Shown: piece by piece, positions 1-7,608 of the stretch
Numbering within the stretch: position 1 is the first letter of the stretch
Layout of the letters: each line of letters starts with the position of its first letter
NCBI RefSeq assembly: GCF_014205225.1
Contig: NZ_JACHNB010000001.1
Location: forward strand, 5,871,501 to 5,935,500
Reading direction: 5' to 3'
DNA: 64,000 nucleotides
Source: Actinoplanes octamycinicus
GTDB taxonomy: Bacteria > Actinomycetota > Actinomycetes > Mycobacteriales > Micromonosporaceae
The notes under the pieces: generated by a model
The model's database searches: none
What the model was told of the DNA's origin: nothing
Seen by the model: the letters and a program-made list of their open reading frames with translations, nothing else
Translations under genes and position numbers: made by a program

Positions 1-251
1 TGCCATCCGTCGCGCAGGTCGGCCACCGGATCGTCGGACTCGTCCTGCACGCTCTTCTCCGCCACGTAGGTGGCCATCACCTGCTCGGCGACCGCATCGA
101 GCAGGCCGTCCTTGTCGCCGAAGAGTCGATAGATCGTCGGCGCCTGCACGCCGGCCGCCGCGGAGACCGCTCGGGTGGTCACCCCGGCGGCCCCGGTCTC
201 GCGCAGCAGCCGGGTCACGGCCTCGACGATCGCTGCCCTGGTGTTGGTCAC
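1..251 (-). CDS. TetR-family transcriptional regulator, N-terminal part (cut by window edge)
   Basis: About 83 residues are visible, reading from a GTG at 251 towards the left edge; the rest lies outside the window. They form a TetR DNA-binding domain: a helix with TRAAIVEAVTRLL, then the HTH around TTRAVSAAAGVQAPTIYRLFGDKDGLLDAV. The ligand-binding domain is missing, so no inducer can be guessed. The gene is divergent from the oxidoreductase at 334 and two palindromes lie between them, so it probably represses itself and that neighbour. The start is chosen as the first GTG before the HTH helix; no strong ribosome site is visible upstream. Confidence 0.85.
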   Translation of the reverse strand, partial: MTNTRAAIVEAVTRLLRETGAAGVTTRAVSAAAGVQAPTIYRLFGDKDGLLDAVAEQVMATYVAEKSVQDESDDPVADLRDGW

Positions 252-274
252 GGATCGATGCTAACAGACTCTTG

Positions 275-314
275 CTATCGCCGATAGTGCAGCGCTAACG
301 TTGCGGCGTTAGCG
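275..314. promoter_or_regulatory. Two palindromes, candidate TetR operators
   Basis: CTATCG-C-CGATAG (275-287) is a perfect palindrome with a one-base centre. CGCTAACG-TTGCGG-CGTTAGCG (293-314) has perfect 8-bp arms. Both lie in the 82-bp gap between the divergent TetR gene and the oxidoreductase, the usual place for a TetR operator. Which one binds the protein cannot be told from sequence. Confidence 0.6.
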
Positions 315-333
315 AAGATAACAGGAGGTCGTC

Positions 334-1200
334 ATGATCGTTGTCACCGGTGCCACCGGGCGCCTTGGCTCCCAAGTCGTCGAGCGGTTGCTGAGTCGCA
401 TCCCGGCGGATCAGGTCGGGGTCAGCGTGCGCGATGTCGCCCGAGCTGCGGCCCTCGCCGGCCGTGGCGTGCGGGTCCGGCAGGGCGACTTCACCGAGCC
501 ACAGAGCTTGAAGCACGCCTTCGAGGGCGCCACCTCGGCGCTGATCATCTCCGCGGGGATCCGCGGGCACGAGGCCGCCGTCTCGGCGAACCGGGCAGCC
601 GCCGACGCCGCCTGCGCCGCCGGCGTCGAGCGGATCCTCTACACCAGCCATCAGGCCTGCTCGCCCAGTTCGCTGTTCGCCCCGATGTCGGTGCACGCGG
701 CCACCGAGGAGCACCTGGCTGGCCTCGGCACCCCGTTCGTCAGCCTGCGCAACGGTTTCTATGCCAGCACCCTCGGGTTCTATCTGCCCGAGGCCCTGGC
801 GACCGGCCGCTTCACCGTGCCCGATGACGGCCCGGTCTCCTGGACCGCGCATGCCGACCTGGCCGAGGCGGCCGCTGTCGCGCTGACCCGTCCCGAGGCG
901 TTCGACGGGGTCACGCCGCCCTTGGTGGCCGACCGGACGTGGACGTTCGAGCAGGTGGCCGCCGAGTTGTCCGCGATGCTCGGCCGTGAGATCACCCGGG
1001 TCGTGGCCACCGACGAGCAGTGGCGGGACGCGGCCGTCGAGCGCGGCATGCCACCCCAGGCGGCCGACTTCACGCTGGGCTTCTTCCGCGCCGCCCGCCG
1101 CGGCGAGTTCGACGTGGTCGATCCGGCCCTCCCAACGGTCCTCGACCGCCCGACGACTCCGCTCCGGACCACCCTGGAGGCGGTCGGCGGTCTTGACTGA
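334..1200 (+). CDS. NmrA/QorB-like NAD(P)-binding oxidoreductase
   Basis: Protein of 288 residues with an N-terminal Rossmann fold, GATGRLG at about residues 6-12, as in atypical SDR proteins of the NmrA/QorB group (NAD(P)H:quinone reductase-like or redox-sensing). It lacks the classical YxxxK pair, which is usual in this group. AGGAGG lies about 6 bases before the ATG at 334. The divergent TetR gene and palindromes suggest induction by a small, perhaps electrophilic, molecule. The last residues (LEAVGGLD) and the TGA lie inside the first unit of a 46-bp tandem repeat, so the C-terminus may have been reshaped by repeat expansion. Substrate unknown. Confidence 0.8.
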   Translation: MIVVTGATGRLGSQVVERLLSRIPADQVGVSVRDVARAAALAGRGVRVRQGDFTEPQSLKHAFEGATSALIISAGIRGHEAAVSANRAAADAACAAGVERILYTSHQACSPSSLFAPMSVHAATEEHLAGLGTPFVSLRNGFYASTLGFYLPEALATGRFTVPDDGPVSWTAHADLAEAAAVALTRPEAFDGVTPPLVADRTWTFEQVAAELSAMLGREITRVVATDEQWRDAAVERGMPPQAADFTLGFFRAARRGEFDVVDPALPTVLDRPTTPLRTTLEAVGGLD

Positions 1201-1359
1201 GGGCGTCACCTTCCGGGCGTTGGAGGCGGTCGGCGGTCTTGACTGAGGGTGCCGCCTTCCGGGCGTTGGAGGCGATCGGCGGTCTTGATTGAGGGTGCCG
1301 CCTTCCGGGCGTTGGAGGCGATCGGCGGTCTTGATTGAGGGTGCCGCCTTCCGGATCGC
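1176..1359 (+). repeat. 46-bp tandem repeat, about four units, overlapping a gene end
   Basis: Units begin GGAGGCGGTCGGCGG or GGAGGCGATCGGCGG at 1176, 1222, 1268 and 1314, each 46 bp; a degenerate start of a fifth follows. Each unit repeats the 3' end of the oxidoreductase gene including CTTGACTGA or CTTGATTGA, so the stop codon is copied each time. Units 2 and 3 are closest to each other, which fits stepwise slippage. There are no unique spacers, so it is not a CRISPR. Confidence 0.9.
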
Positions 1360-1605
1360 TCGGGAGGCGATCGGGTGGCCTTGGCCAGGGGCGCCACGTC
1401 GCAGGGCATCCCGGCAGGCGCGCTGCCGTAGCGGTCCGGCCTGTTTCCGCCTGACCTGGGCATCGCCGGCCGCTGACTATTCGATCTGGGGGATGGCGGA
1501 GGCGGGCTGACGACCTACGTTGCCCTTATGGGTCACCGCGAGCCTCATCGGGAAGTCGGGTGTCGATCCGAGGATGAGAGGAGCAGGGACAGATAGGCGA
1601 TCGCG
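1360..1605. other. Non-coding stretch, nothing recognised
   Basis: This runs from the tandem repeat to the start of the corA remnant. No reading frame here has convincing coding character and there is no strong hairpin. GAGGAGCAGGG near 1578-1588 may be the old ribosome site region of the decayed corA gene. Confidence 0.5.
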
Positions 1606-2135
1606 GTGCGCAGCTGGATCGATCACGCGGGGGAGGTCGTGACGGAACCCTCGCCGTCCCTGCTGGCGCGGCTCCTCGGAACCGGCGAGCCGCTCTAGCT
1701 GGACATCGAGGACCCGACCGGCGAGCCGCTCTGGCTGGACATCGAGGACCCGACCGGCGAGCCGCTCTGGCTCGACATCGAGGACCCGACCGACGAGGCG
1801 ATCGACCGGCTGGCCGTCCGCCTCGGGCTGCACCCGCTGGCGGTCGAGGACTCGAAGCAGTTCGGCCAGCGCGGCAAGCTGCAGGTGTACGGCGAGGTGA
1901 CGATGCTCGTCGGCTTCGGGCTCGACGAGCAGCTCAGGGAGACGGTCGAGGTCCACTGCTATCACACCGCCGGACTGCTGATCACGCTGCGCCGGGCGCC
2001 GAGCCCAGCGCTGGACGCGTCCTCACCGGCACCATCCAGGTGGGCTGGCCGGCGTTCCTGTTGCTGGGCTTGGGACTGCCGGTGGCGTGCATATCGGTGA
2101 CGGTCTTGCTGCTCACCCGCCGCCGATGGAAGTGA
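1606..2135 (+). pseudogene. corA-like Mg2+/Co2+ transporter remnant, internally deleted
   Basis: The frame from a GTG at 1606 reads like a CorA N-terminal cytoplasmic domain (WLDIEDPT, then AIDRLAVRLGLHPLAVEDS and VEVHCYHTAGLLITLRR). An in-frame TAG interrupts it at 1696 and the frame shifts near 2020. It then resumes directly in the last transmembrane helix (PAFLLLGLGLPVACISVTVL, then RRRWK and TGA at 2133). The middle of the protein, including the long helix, TM1 and the GMN selectivity motif, is gone. The piece also contains a 12-residue tandem duplication. It cannot make a functional channel. Confidence 0.85.
1682..1789 (+). repeat. 36-bp in-frame tandem repeat, three units
   Basis: Three units start with CCGGCGAGCCGCTCT at 1682, 1718 and 1754, encoding TGEPLWLDIEDP each time. 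The first copy carries TAG instead of TGG for Trp. The duplication preserves frame, so it may predate the other lesions in the corA remnant. Confidence 0.9.
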
Positions 2136-2197
2136 CGGGGGAGGGAGGTGGCGGCTCGGGGCCGGGGACGGAGGAGGCGGCTCAGCGGGACGCCGTG

Positions 2198-2243
2198 AGG
2201 ATGACAGGCAGGGGAGTGCGTAAGGATGACTGGCAGGGGAGTG
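2198..2243 (+). repeat. Short direct repeat, two copies
   Basis: AGGATGAC(A/T)GGCAGGGGAGTG occurs at 2198 and again at 2223, in the gap between the corA remnant and the end of the serine hydrolase gene. No function can be assigned. Confidence 0.6.
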
Positions 2244-2248
2244 AGCGC

Positions 2249-3505
2249 TCAACCGCCCGGGCCCTCCTCCTCGGGGGCGACTCCGGTGATGGCTTTGGTC
2301 TCCTGGGCGATCAGGGACTGCAGGGACACGTCCTCGGTGTCGCGGTTGAGCAGGATGACGCCGACCCAGCCGGTGTCCGGGTAGACGCTCCAGTTCGCGC
2401 CGATGCCGGGATTGCCGCCGGCCCGCTGGTACTGCCACTGGCCGCCGACGATCTCGACCGCCACGCCGTAGGCGCCGAACGACGCCTGGCCCAGCGGGAT
2501 CTTCGGCGCGGTCAGCACGTCGGCCCAGGGCTGGGCCAGCAGCGTGCCGTCACGCAGGGCGTTCGCGAACCGGACCAGGTCCGGCGCGGTCGCGAACCCG
2601 CCGTCGCCGGGCGCGTCGATGAAGGCCCGGCCCGGGTTCTTGCCCGCCACGTGCCCGAGCGGACTGCCCTGCGTCAGGTCCTGCAGCGCGTCCGCCACCC
2701 GGCCGTCGGCCAGTGTCATGTACGGGTGGGCGAGGTGCCGGTCGACCCGCCACTGCGGCCGGGTGAAGAATCCCGAACCGGTCATGCCGCACCGGTCGAA
2801 GATGTTCCGCTGGACGTAGTCCCAGTACGTCATGCCGGACAGCTCCTCGACGATCCGTACCGGAATGGTGATCTCCGCCTCGGCGTGCTCGGTGTCGAGG
2901 GTGCCCGGCACGCCGACCAGCCGCACGTCGCGGGCGCGGCGCGTGTAGTACTCGCGCACCTCCTCCCGGCTGTGGAAGATCCGGTCGGCGTCCTCCGGCT
3001 GGGTGGCCAGCCGCGACGTCCCGGACAGCAGGTGGTGGACGGTCACGTGATCGGCGATGTCGCTGGGGTAGCCGCTCAGGTAGGTCCCGATCATCTCCGA
3101 CAGCCGCAGCCGGCCCGCCTGGGCCAGCTGCAGGACGGCGACCGGGAGGAACGGCTTGCCCGCCGAGCTGAGGTTGAACGCGGTCCCCTCGTGGTTGCGG
3201 ATCCCGCGCGCCTGGTCGGCCATGCCGTAGCTGCGGGACAATACGGTCCGTCCCCGATGTGACAGCAGCACCACGCCGGAGAACTTGCCGGCGGCGGCCA
3301 GCCGGGCCACGTAACGGTCGTAGGCGCCGCCCGGCTGAGTTTCCGGCGGCACCCGGCCGGACAGCGCGGCGGCAGGGTCCGCGCCGGCGGCGACAGAACC
3401 GGCGACAACACCGCCGGCCCCAGGAGCCACCAAACCGCCGACCGCCGCCAATCCACCCCGCTTGATCAGCCCACGCCGGCCAATGCCTTTCGGATGAGAA
3501 GTCAT
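2249..3505 (-). CDS. Secreted serine beta-lactamase-family protein (class C / DD-peptidase fold), degenerate active site
   Basis: 418 residues. A twin-arginine-type leader (GRRGLIKRGG at about 9-18, then a hydrophobic Ala/Gly-rich stretch) predicts Tat export. The body is the beta-lactamase/PBP4*-like fold. The SxxK motif is present (S114-A-G-K117). The second motif, usually YSN before the LLGRIVEELSG-like helix, reads EHA here (PGTLDTEHAEAE...RIVEELSG). The third motif, usually HxG, reads RAGGNPG. So the nucleophile pair is kept but the Tyr and the His/Lys are missing, which argues for altered chemistry or a binding role. It is the last gene of the VanZ-RR-HK operon, 8 bp after the kinase. 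ATG start at 3505; ribosome site weak. Confidence 0.8.
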   Translation of the reverse strand: MTSHPKGIGRRGLIKRGGLAAVGGLVAPGAGGVVAGSVAAGADPAAALSGRVPPETQPGGAYDRYVARLAAAGKFSGVVLLSHRGRTVLSRSYGMADQARGIRNHEGTAFNLSSAGKPFLPVAVLQLAQAGRLRLSEMIGTYLSGYPSDIADHVTVHHLLSGTSRLATQPEDADRIFHSREEVREYYTRRARDVRLVGVPGTLDTEHAEAEITIPVRIVEELSGMTYWDYVQRNIFDRCGMTGSGFFTRPQWRVDRHLAHPYMTLADGRVADALQDLTQGSPLGHVAGKNPGRAFIDAPGDGGFATAPDLVRFANALRDGTLLAQPWADVLTAPKIPLGQASFGAYGVAVEIVGGQWQYQRAGGNPGIGANWSVYPDTGWVGVILLNRDTEDVSLQSLIAQETKAITGVAPEEEGPGG

Positions 3506-3513
3506 ACCTACAT

Positions 3514-4653
3514 CTAAGACGATAGATTGTTACCAGAACGTATGAAATTTCTGATATGTCCTCGATAGGGCACGCGAACCGTGACCACGAGCCCACCACC
3601 CGACCGCGGGACCAGATCAAGCGTCCCGTCATGCGCCCGCACGATGCTCTGCACGATCGCCAGCCCCAGCCCGGCCCCAGCGTGTTCGTCCCCTCGAACC
3701 CGCTCGGTGCCACGCTGGAAGGGCTCCGTCAGCGTCGGAATCAGCGACGGCGAAAGCCGCTCCCCGGTGTTCTCCACCCGCAGCAGCCCCACGCCGCCGC
3801 CCGCCTCGGTGTGGACGGTCACGACCCCGCCGCCCGGCAGGTTGTGCACGATGGCGTTCTGCACCAGGTTGGTCGCCAGCCGCAGCAGCAGCTCGGCGGA
3901 CCCGCTGGCGGGAGCCGCCTCCCCGGTCACCTCCAGGACGATCCCGCGCTGCTCGGCGACCGGCAGCAGGGTCTCGGCGGCCTCCTCGGCGACCAGCGAC
4001 AGGTCCACGTCCTCCCGGGTGACGTCGTCGCCCCGGCTGAGCAGCAGCAACGCCTCGGTCAGGTTGACCGCCCGCTGGTTGGCGGCGAGCAACCGGTCGA
4101 TCAGCTCCTCCCGGTCCCGGGTGGGGTCCTCACGGGCGACGTCGAGCAGCGTCCGCGCGATGGCGAGCGGGGTGCGCAGCTCGTGCGACGCGTTCGCGGC
4201 GAACCGGCGCTGCTCGTCGACGTGCGATTCGAGCCGGTCGAGCATCGCGTCGAAGGTGTCGGCCAGCTCCCGGAACTCGTCGCGCCGCCCGCGCAGCCGG
4301 ATCCGGTGCGACAGCGATCCCTCGCCGGCGAGCCGGGCCGCGTCGGTGATCCGGGTGAGCGGCGCCAGCATCCGCCCGGCCAGGAACCAGCCGCCGAGCA
4401 GCCCGAAGAGCAGCAGCATCAGCAGCACCCCGGCGGCCCGCGGGGCGAAGGCGCGCAGCAGTTCGGAGCGGACCGGGAAGACCCCGTCGACCGGCAGGTC
4501 GCCGGCGTCGGGAAGCAGCAGCGCCCGGTCCGGCACGTAGCGCAGCAGGAACAGCCACACCGTCGCGAGCAGCAGCACCCCGGCGAGCATGAGGAAGCCC
4601 GCGTAGCTGAGCGTGAGCCGGAACCGGACGCTCAGGCCGGGCGCCCTAGACAC
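3514..4653 (-). CDS. Two-component sensor histidine kinase
   Basis: 379 residues, GTG start at 4653 overlapping the regulator's stop by 8 bp. Order: TM1 (about 10-35), a short extracytoplasmic loop of about 40 residues, TM2 (about 72-93), HAMP, HisKA with SHELRTPLA, N-box NLVQNAIVH, and G-box GAGLGLAIV. The short loop fits sensing within or at the membrane. It is translationally coupled to the OmpR-type regulator upstream and followed by a secreted penicillin-fold protein, with a VanZ-like gene leading the operon. That setting suggests a cell-envelope signal; the signal itself is unknown. Confidence 0.92.
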   Translation of the reverse strand: MSRAPGLSVRFRLTLSYAGFLMLAGVLLLATVWLFLLRYVPDRALLLPDAGDLPVDGVFPVRSELLRAFAPRAAGVLLMLLLFGLLGGWFLAGRMLAPLTRITDAARLAGEGSLSHRIRLRGRRDEFRELADTFDAMLDRLESHVDEQRRFAANASHELRTPLAIARTLLDVAREDPTRDREELIDRLLAANQRAVNLTEALLLLSRGDDVTREDVDLSLVAEEAAETLLPVAEQRGIVLEVTGEAAPASGSAELLLRLATNLVQNAIVHNLPGGGVVTVHTEAGGGVGLLRVENTGERLSPSLIPTLTEPFQRGTERVRGDEHAGAGLGLAIVQSIVRAHDGTLDLVPRSGGGLVVTVRVPYRGHIRNFIRSGNNLSS

Positions 4654-5332
4654 GGTCGCCGCCAGCCGCCGGTGGGGTGTCGATGCGATAGCCGACCCCC
4701 GGCACGGTGGCGATGATCCACGGCTCGCCGAGCCGTTTGCGCAGGGCCGAGACGGTGATCCGGACCGCGTTGGTGAGCGGGTCGGCGTTCTCGTCCCAGG
4801 CCCGCTCCAGCAGATCTTCGGCGCTGACCACTCCGCCCTCGGCGGCGACCAGGACTTCCAGTACGGCGAACTGCTTACGGGTCAGCGCCACGTACCGTTC
4901 GTCGCGGTAGACCTCCCGGCGGAACGGATCCACCCGCAGCCCGGCGATCTCCCGCACCGGCGGCCGGGCGTGCCCGCGCCGCCGGTCCAGCGCCCGCAGC
5001 CGCAGGACCAGCTCGCGCAGTTCGAACGGCTTGGTCAGGTAGTCGTCGGCGCCCAGCTCGAACCCGGACGCCTTGTCGTCGATCCGGTCGGCGGCGGTGA
5101 GCATCAAGATCGGGATGCCGCTGCCGGACGCGACGATCCGGCGGGCCACCTCGTCCCCGGACGGGCCGGGGATGTCCCGGTCGAGCACGGCGAGGTCGTA
5201 CGAGTTGACGCTGAGCAGCTCCAGCGCGGTGTCCCCGTCACCGGCGAGGTCGGCGGCGATCGCCTCCAGCCGCAGACCGTCCCGGATCGCCTCGGCCAGG
5301 TGCGGTTCGTCCTCCACGATCAGCACGCGCAT
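4646..5332 (-). CDS. OmpR/PhoB-family response regulator
   Basis: 228 residues. Receiver domain with acidic pocket VEDE, phospho-acceptor Asp in AVLDRDIPGPSG and Lys in LTKPFELREL; C-terminal winged helix (TRKQFAVLEVLV...SALRKRLG...VPGVGYRI). The start is set at MRVLIVEDE (ATG 5332) because the receiver fold begins there; a longer frame exists upstream but lacks family character. It overlaps the histidine kinase by 8 bp and lies 22 bp after the VanZ-like gene, so the four genes probably form one transcript. Confidence 0.94.
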   Translation of the reverse strand: MRVLIVEDEPHLAEAIRDGLRLEAIAADLAGDGDTALELLSVNSYDLAVLDRDIPGPSGDEVARRIVASGSGIPILMLTAADRIDDKASGFELGADDYLTKPFELRELVLRLRALDRRRGHARPPVREIAGLRVDPFRREVYRDERYVALTRKQFAVLEVLVAAEGGVVSAEDLLERAWDENADPLTNAVRITVSALRKRLGEPWIIATVPGVGYRIDTPPAAGGDRV

Positions 5333-5354
5333 GCCGCCGAGCCTATAGATCCGC

Positions 5355-6017
5355 TCATACCGGCACGCCGGGCGCGAGATCGCCGGTCGGCGCCCCGTCC
5401 CGGCCACGCCACCAGCGGCGCGACGCCAGCCCGGCGAGCGCCGCACCGGCTGCGTTGACCAGCACGTCGTCGACGGACGAGACCCGGTCGAGCTGGAGGA
5501 CGTATTGCGCGATCTCCACCAGTGCCGAACATCCCGCGCCGAGCGCCAGGATCCGGGGCACGGTGGCCAGCGCGGCGAACCGCATCGGCGCGAAGAACCC
5601 GGCCGCCGCGAAGATCAGCAGGTTGCCGCCGATCCCGAGCGGGCCCATGGTGACCAGGTCCCGCAGCGGGACCAGACTGAGCCGCCCGGGCACGATGCCG
5701 GCGCCCGGTCCGGGCATCAGCGTCAGCCAGACGAACGGCACGGTGCCGTACACCACACCGACCTCAGCCACCGACCTCCGCCAGGGATCGGTGACGCCCG
5801 CCGCGCGCCGGCCCCAGGCCAGGGCGCTGACCAGCAGCGCGGCCAGCGGCAACCCGGCGAGCGTCATGAGCACCACGCCGTTCTCGGTGTCGTAGCAGCC
5901 GTGCCAGTGCCCGCCCAGGCACCGCGGCGCGGCCATCAGCAGGGGCCGCCGTACGAGGTAGGCGCCGGTCCCGAGGAGGACCAGCCCGGCGATCACGATC
6001 CAGCGCAGGCGGCTCAT
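5355..6017 (-). CDS. VanZ-like membrane protein
   Basis: 220 residues with about five predicted membrane helices. The VanZ signature region is visible: FVWLTLMPGP near the middle, GNLLIFAAAGFF, and the C-terminal EIAQYVLQLDRVSSVDDVLVNAAGAALA. The start is at MSRLRW (ATG 6017), preceded by GAGG. VanZ family members are widespread and only one is tied to low-level teicoplanin resistance, so no resistance is claimed. It leads an operon with a two-component system and a secreted penicillin-fold protein, consistent with an envelope-related role. Confidence 0.85.
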   Translation of the reverse strand: MSRLRWIVIAGLVLLGTGAYLVRRPLLMAAPRCLGGHWHGCYDTENGVVLMTLAGLPLAALLVSALAWGRRAAGVTDPWRRSVAEVGVVYGTVPFVWLTLMPGPGAGIVPGRLSLVPLRDLVTMGPLGIGGNLLIFAAAGFFAPMRFAALATVPRILALGAGCSALVEIAQYVLQLDRVSSVDDVLVNAAGAALAGLASRRWWRGRDGAPTGDLAPGVPV

Positions 6018-6048
6018 GACCTCATTGAAGGCGGCGGCCGGTTGCGAC

Positions 6049-6074
6049 GGCGTATCCGATTTTCGATACGCCCG
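6049..6074. promoter_or_regulatory. 8-bp inverted repeat in a divergent promoter region, overlapping a dispersed-repeat copy
   Basis: GGCGTATC (6049-6056) and GATACGCC (6065-6072) are perfect complements separated by 8 bases. They lie between the VanZ-like gene (minus) and the diguanylate cyclase (plus). The right arm is part of a copy of the dispersed boundary repeat (ATTTTCGATACGCCCG, 6059-6074). Regulator unknown. Confidence 0.5.
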
Positions 6075-6148
6075 CGATACGTGGTTGCAGTTCGGTTGCG
6101 CGCGCACCTCGCACCAGAAGTACCGCGCCCGGGTGCCGATGGAGGGGC

Positions 6149-7561
6149 ATGAACCGCCGGATGCTGCTGCTCTACGTCGCCTTGGCCGCCGTCGCCGCCG
6201 TGGTGGCCGGCGTGACGTCCGGCAAGCCGGTCGGCGACCTGGCGTACTTCGGCGCCTACCTGGCCATCACGGGCCTGCTCTGCTGGTCCGCGGCGCGGCG
6301 GCGGCGCAGCGTGGACTACCTGCCCTGGTCCTACCTGGCGCTGGGGCAGATCGTCTGGCTGGCCGGCGATGCCGTCTACCCGGTGAGCACCATGCTGCAC
6401 CGGGAGGACGACGGGACCGCGTCCGCGGTGCTCTGGACCATCGGTTACCTGGCCTACGGCGCGGCCCTGGTCGGGATGGCACGGCGCCGGGCCGGCCGCT
6501 GGTTGCGGCCGGCCTTGATGGACATGCTGACCATGGTGGTCGCCGCCTCGATCGTGATCTGGACGGTCTTCGTCTCGCCGTTCCTGGGTGAGCTGGCCGC
6601 CGATCCGCTCGGCGCCTACCTGTACCTGATGGGGCCGGTGGGCGACCTCGTCATCCTGGCCGGCGTGCTGCTGCTGGCGTTCTCGCCCGGCCGGCGCACC
6701 GGCGCGACCCGGCTGCTGGTGGCGTCCGCGGTGCTGCGCATCGCGTCCGATCTGGGGTCGAGCTTCATCCCGTCGCTGGAGCTGTCCACCGCGGTCGCGA
6801 CCGCGGTGATCCTGCTCAGCAACGGCCTGCTGGTCGCGGCGGCGCTGCACGAGCACAGCGGTGAGCTGACCATGGCCGCGCGCCGGGCTCCGACGCTGCA
6901 CGCGGCCCGGGTCTGGTTCCTCGGTTTCGGTCTGCTGACCGCCCCGGCGGCCCTGTTCGTCCAGCGCGACTACGACGAGGGTGAGCGGGTTCTGCTGTTC
7001 GGCGCCGCGGTGGCCATCGCCGGGTTCATTCTGGCCCGGTTCGCCACCGCCCTGCGCTCGCTGGAGCGGGCCGAGCGGACCCTGGACCACCGCAGCCGGC
7101 ACGACGCGCTGACCGGTCTGCTGAACCGGGCCGCGCTCAACGACGAGCTGGACGCCTGCCCGCCCGGCTCCACCGTGCTCTACCTGGACCTGGACGGCTT
7201 CAAGGGGGTCAACGACAGCGCCGGGCACGCGGCCGGCGACGCGATCCTGCGGGCGGTGGCGCAGCGCCTGACCGCCGCGGTCCGCGACTGCGACACGGTG
7301 GCCCGGCTCGGCGGTGACGAGTTCGCCGTGGTGCTGCCCGAGTTGAGCAGCACGGACGCGGTCCCGGTCGCCGAGCGGATCCTGCGCGACGTGGCGGTGC
7401 CGGTCGAGTACGAGGGTGCCTGGCACACGGTCGGCGCGAGCATCGGCATCGCCGGCGTCGAGGCCTCCGGCTCGGCTCTGCTGCGGGCCGCGGACACCGC
7501 GATGTATCAGGCGAAGCGTCTCGGCCGCGGCCGGTGGGTGCTCGCCGACGCGGCGGCGTGA
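6149..7561 (+). CDS. Membrane-bound diguanylate cyclase (GGDEF)
   Basis: 470 residues. About nine hydrophobic helices fill residues 5-305, an uncharacterised integral-membrane sensor, followed by a GGDEF domain. The active site RLGGDEFAVVLPE is intact and the inhibitory I-site RxxD (RDCD) lies five residues before GGDEF, so both synthesis of c-di-GMP and product inhibition are expected. There is no EAL domain. GGAGGGG sits before the ATG at 6149. It is transcribed away from the VanZ operon and stands alone. Confidence 0.93.
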   Translation: MNRRMLLLYVALAAVAAVVAGVTSGKPVGDLAYFGAYLAITGLLCWSAARRRRSVDYLPWSYLALGQIVWLAGDAVYPVSTMLHREDDGTASAVLWTIGYLAYGAALVGMARRRAGRWLRPALMDMLTMVVAASIVIWTVFVSPFLGELAADPLGAYLYLMGPVGDLVILAGVLLLAFSPGRRTGATRLLVASAVLRIASDLGSSFIPSLELSTAVATAVILLSNGLLVAAALHEHSGELTMAARRAPTLHAARVWFLGFGLLTAPAALFVQRDYDEGERVLLFGAAVAIAGFILARFATALRSLERAERTLDHRSRHDALTGLLNRAALNDELDACPPGSTVLYLDLDGFKGVNDSAGHAAGDAILRAVAQRLTAAVRDCDTVARLGGDEFAVVLPELSSTDAVPVAERILRDVAVPVEYEGAWHTVGASIGIAGVEASGSALLRAADTAMYQAKRLGRGRWVLADAAA

Positions 7562-7577
7562 CGGCGGTTATATTTAC

Positions 7578-7589
7578 GACCGGTCGGTC
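7578..7589. promoter_or_regulatory. Candidate TetR operator
   Basis: GACCGGTCGGTC, containing the 8-bp palindrome GACCGGTC, lies about 20 bases before the TetR gene start at 7609, in an otherwise T-rich patch. GACCGGTCGGTC-type sequences are common autoregulatory sites for TetR repressors. Confidence 0.55.
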
Positions 7590-7608
7590 TTTTTTGTAGG
7601 GTCGGGGC

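Noticed and set aside
1176..1359. Possible CRISPR array
   Set aside because: Units are directly tandem with no unique spacers and no cas genes are nearby.
2851..2873. Dispersed-repeat-like match inside the serine hydrolase gene
   Set aside because: Only about 11 bases match and they encode ordinary residues (IPVRIVEE); similar short matches at 8152 and 21083 are also within codons and may be chance.
5355..6017. Glycopeptide (teicoplanin) resistance determinant
   Set aside because: VanZ-like proteins are common; there is no vanHAX or D-Ala-D-Lac ligase in the window.
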